Shown in pieces: positions 63,099-64,000 of a stretch of DNA of 64,000 nucleotides (positions within the stretch are counted from its first letter, which is position 1; each line of letters begins with the position of its first letter). The translations under genes and the position numbers were made by a program. The DNA comes from Candidatus Eisenbergiella intestinipullorum (lineage in GTDB: Bacteria; Bacillota; Clostridia; Lachnospirales; Lachnospiraceae): NCBI GenBank assembly GCA_019119815.1, contig DWWH01000044.1:1-64000 (forward strand), given 5' to 3'. The notes beneath the pieces are model-generated. The model had not been told where the DNA came from. It saw only the letters and a list, made by a program, of their open reading frames with translations, and searched no databases.

Positions 63099-64000
63099 AT
63101 GCAGAAGATACTGAAGAAAATGAACGTCCTTCTGGACGGCAGGCAGAAAGCGAAGATGGGCGGGATCATCGTGCTGATGTTCATCGGCGCTCTGCTTGAG
63201 GCGTGCAGCATCGGGCTGGTGATCCCGGTGATCCAGACGCTTCTGGATCCGGAGGAGGTGACGGGAGACGGCTATCTCGGGAAGATCTACCGTTTCCTGG
63301 GAATGGAAAGCACCTCTCAGTTCACCATCCTGATGCTGGCAGCGATCATCGCGGCTTTTGTCCTGAAAAACATATTCCTTTATTTTCAGAATGTGGTGCA
63401 GCTGCGTTTCGTCTATACGAACCAGTTCGCCACCTCCCGCCGGATGATGATCAATTTCATGCAGAGGCCCTATGAATACTATCTGAACGCGGACACCTCC
63501 GTGATCCAGAGAAGCATCACCTCGGACGTGAACAATATGTACGGGCTGATCCTGGCCTGCCTGCAGCTTACCAGCGAGGCTGTCATGTTCGTGATCCTGA
63601 CCATGGTGCTTCTGGTGCAGGATCCTCTGATGACGGGAACGATCGCCGTCCTTCTGATCGCGGTGGTGCTCGTCATCAAGAAGCTCCTCAATCCGATCAT
63701 GAAAAAGGCAGGAGAGGAAAACCAGGATTATTACAGCGGGCTGTACAAATGGATCGACCAGTCGGTGCTGGGGATCAAGGAGATCAAGATCGCCAACCGG
63801 GAAAGCTATTTCATCAACGAGTACGCCAAATGCGGGGCGGGCTATGTGGGGGCAGTTCAGAAATACAACATCTACAATTCCACCCCGAGGCTTCTGATCG
63901 AGACGGTCTGTATCGCGGGCCTGGTGCTCTATCTGATCCTGCAGATCCTGGCCGGACAGAACATGACGGACATGATCGCCCAGATCGGTGTGTTTGCGGT
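63099..64000 (+). CDS. ABC transporter, PglK/MsbA-like flippase (5' part)
   Basis: The gene is open to the window end; 300 codons are visible, all in the membrane domain of a half-size ABC exporter. Helices are at about residues 20-40, 70-95, 150-195 and 265-290. The segment GIKEIKIANRESYFINEY (about residues 227-244) is typical of PglK-type flippases that move lipid-linked oligosaccharide. The nucleotide-binding domain lies beyond the window. AAAGGAG is 12 bases before the ATG. No Wzx-type flippase was found elsewhere, so this may be the exporter of the repeat unit. Confidence 0.85.
   Translation, partial: MQKILKKMNVLLDGRQKAKMGGIIVLMFIGALLEACSIGLVIPVIQTLLDPEEVTGDGYLGKIYRFLGMESTSQFTILMLAAIIAAFVLKNIFLYFQNVVQLRFVYTNQFATSRRMMINFMQRPYEYYLNADTSVIQRSITSDVNNMYGLILACLQLTSEAVMFVILTMVLLVQDPLMTGTIAVLLIAVVLVIKKLLNPIMKKAGEENQDYYSGLYKWIDQSVLGIKEIKIANRESYFINEYAKCGAGYVGAVQKYNIYNSTPRLLIETVCIAGLVLYLILQILAGQNMTDMIAQIGVFA

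Overview
The window reads as a chromosomal segment of a GC-rich member of the Clostridia, most likely Lachnospiraceae. This rests on gene content and order (uvrB-uvrA, a lone mreB, recD2-comF, the cdaA-cdaR-glmM c-di-AMP module, a 560-residue leuA, a Spo0A-type DNA-binding domain), on AGGAGG-type ribosome binding sites and on sigma-A-like promoters. No rRNA, tRNA, CRISPR array, transposase or phage gene was seen.

1-18.1 kb is conserved core: nucleotide-excision repair (uvrBA), mreB, an operon running recD2-comF-two unknown membrane proteins-cdaA-cdaR and then glmM, an HPr gene, leuA and a DUF3048 lipoprotein. 18.3-42.3 kb is a large surface-polysaccharide locus. It holds dTDP-rhamnose reductase, mannose-1-phosphate guanylyltransferase, two very hydrophobic GT-C-like proteins, a receiver-less Spo0A effector domain, a WbaP-type initiating transferase, a Wzz-like protein, an EpsG-type polymerase, eight further glycosyltransferases, pseB and pseC, an ATP-grasp ligase and an alpha/beta hydrolase.

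42.5-50.7 kb looks like an inserted sugar-utilisation cassette: a small XRE regulator, a membrane-bound AraC regulator, an LplB/LplC/LplA-type ABC importer and a GH35-like glycosidase. 50.7-53.5 kb is a heavy-metal efflux unit: an ArsR-family repressor divergent from a free-standing HMA protein and a CPC-type P1B ATPase. 53.6-57.9 kb, on the minus strand, resumes pseudaminic acid synthesis (pseG, pseF, a PLP decarboxylase, pseI). 58.5-64 kb adds two more multi-pass membrane proteins (DUF6311-like and GtrII-like), a sialyltransferase-like enzyme that may transfer pseudaminic acid, and the start of a PglK-like ABC flippase that runs off the window.

Together the glycan genes could supply rhamnose, a GDP-hexose and CMP-pseudaminate, build a lipid-linked repeat unit (initiation, extension, flipping, EpsG-type polymerisation, Wzz-like length control) and decorate it. 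pseH is not seen in the window.

The most unusual non-coding feature is a 71-nt element that can fold as a perfect cloverleaf (an outer stem enclosing three hairpins). It occurs twice in tandem at 18.4 kb and twice, inverted, at 58.0 kb. Both pairs have exactly 132-bp spacing, the stems show paired base changes between pairs, and the two pairs bracket 39.5 kb of the accessory locus.
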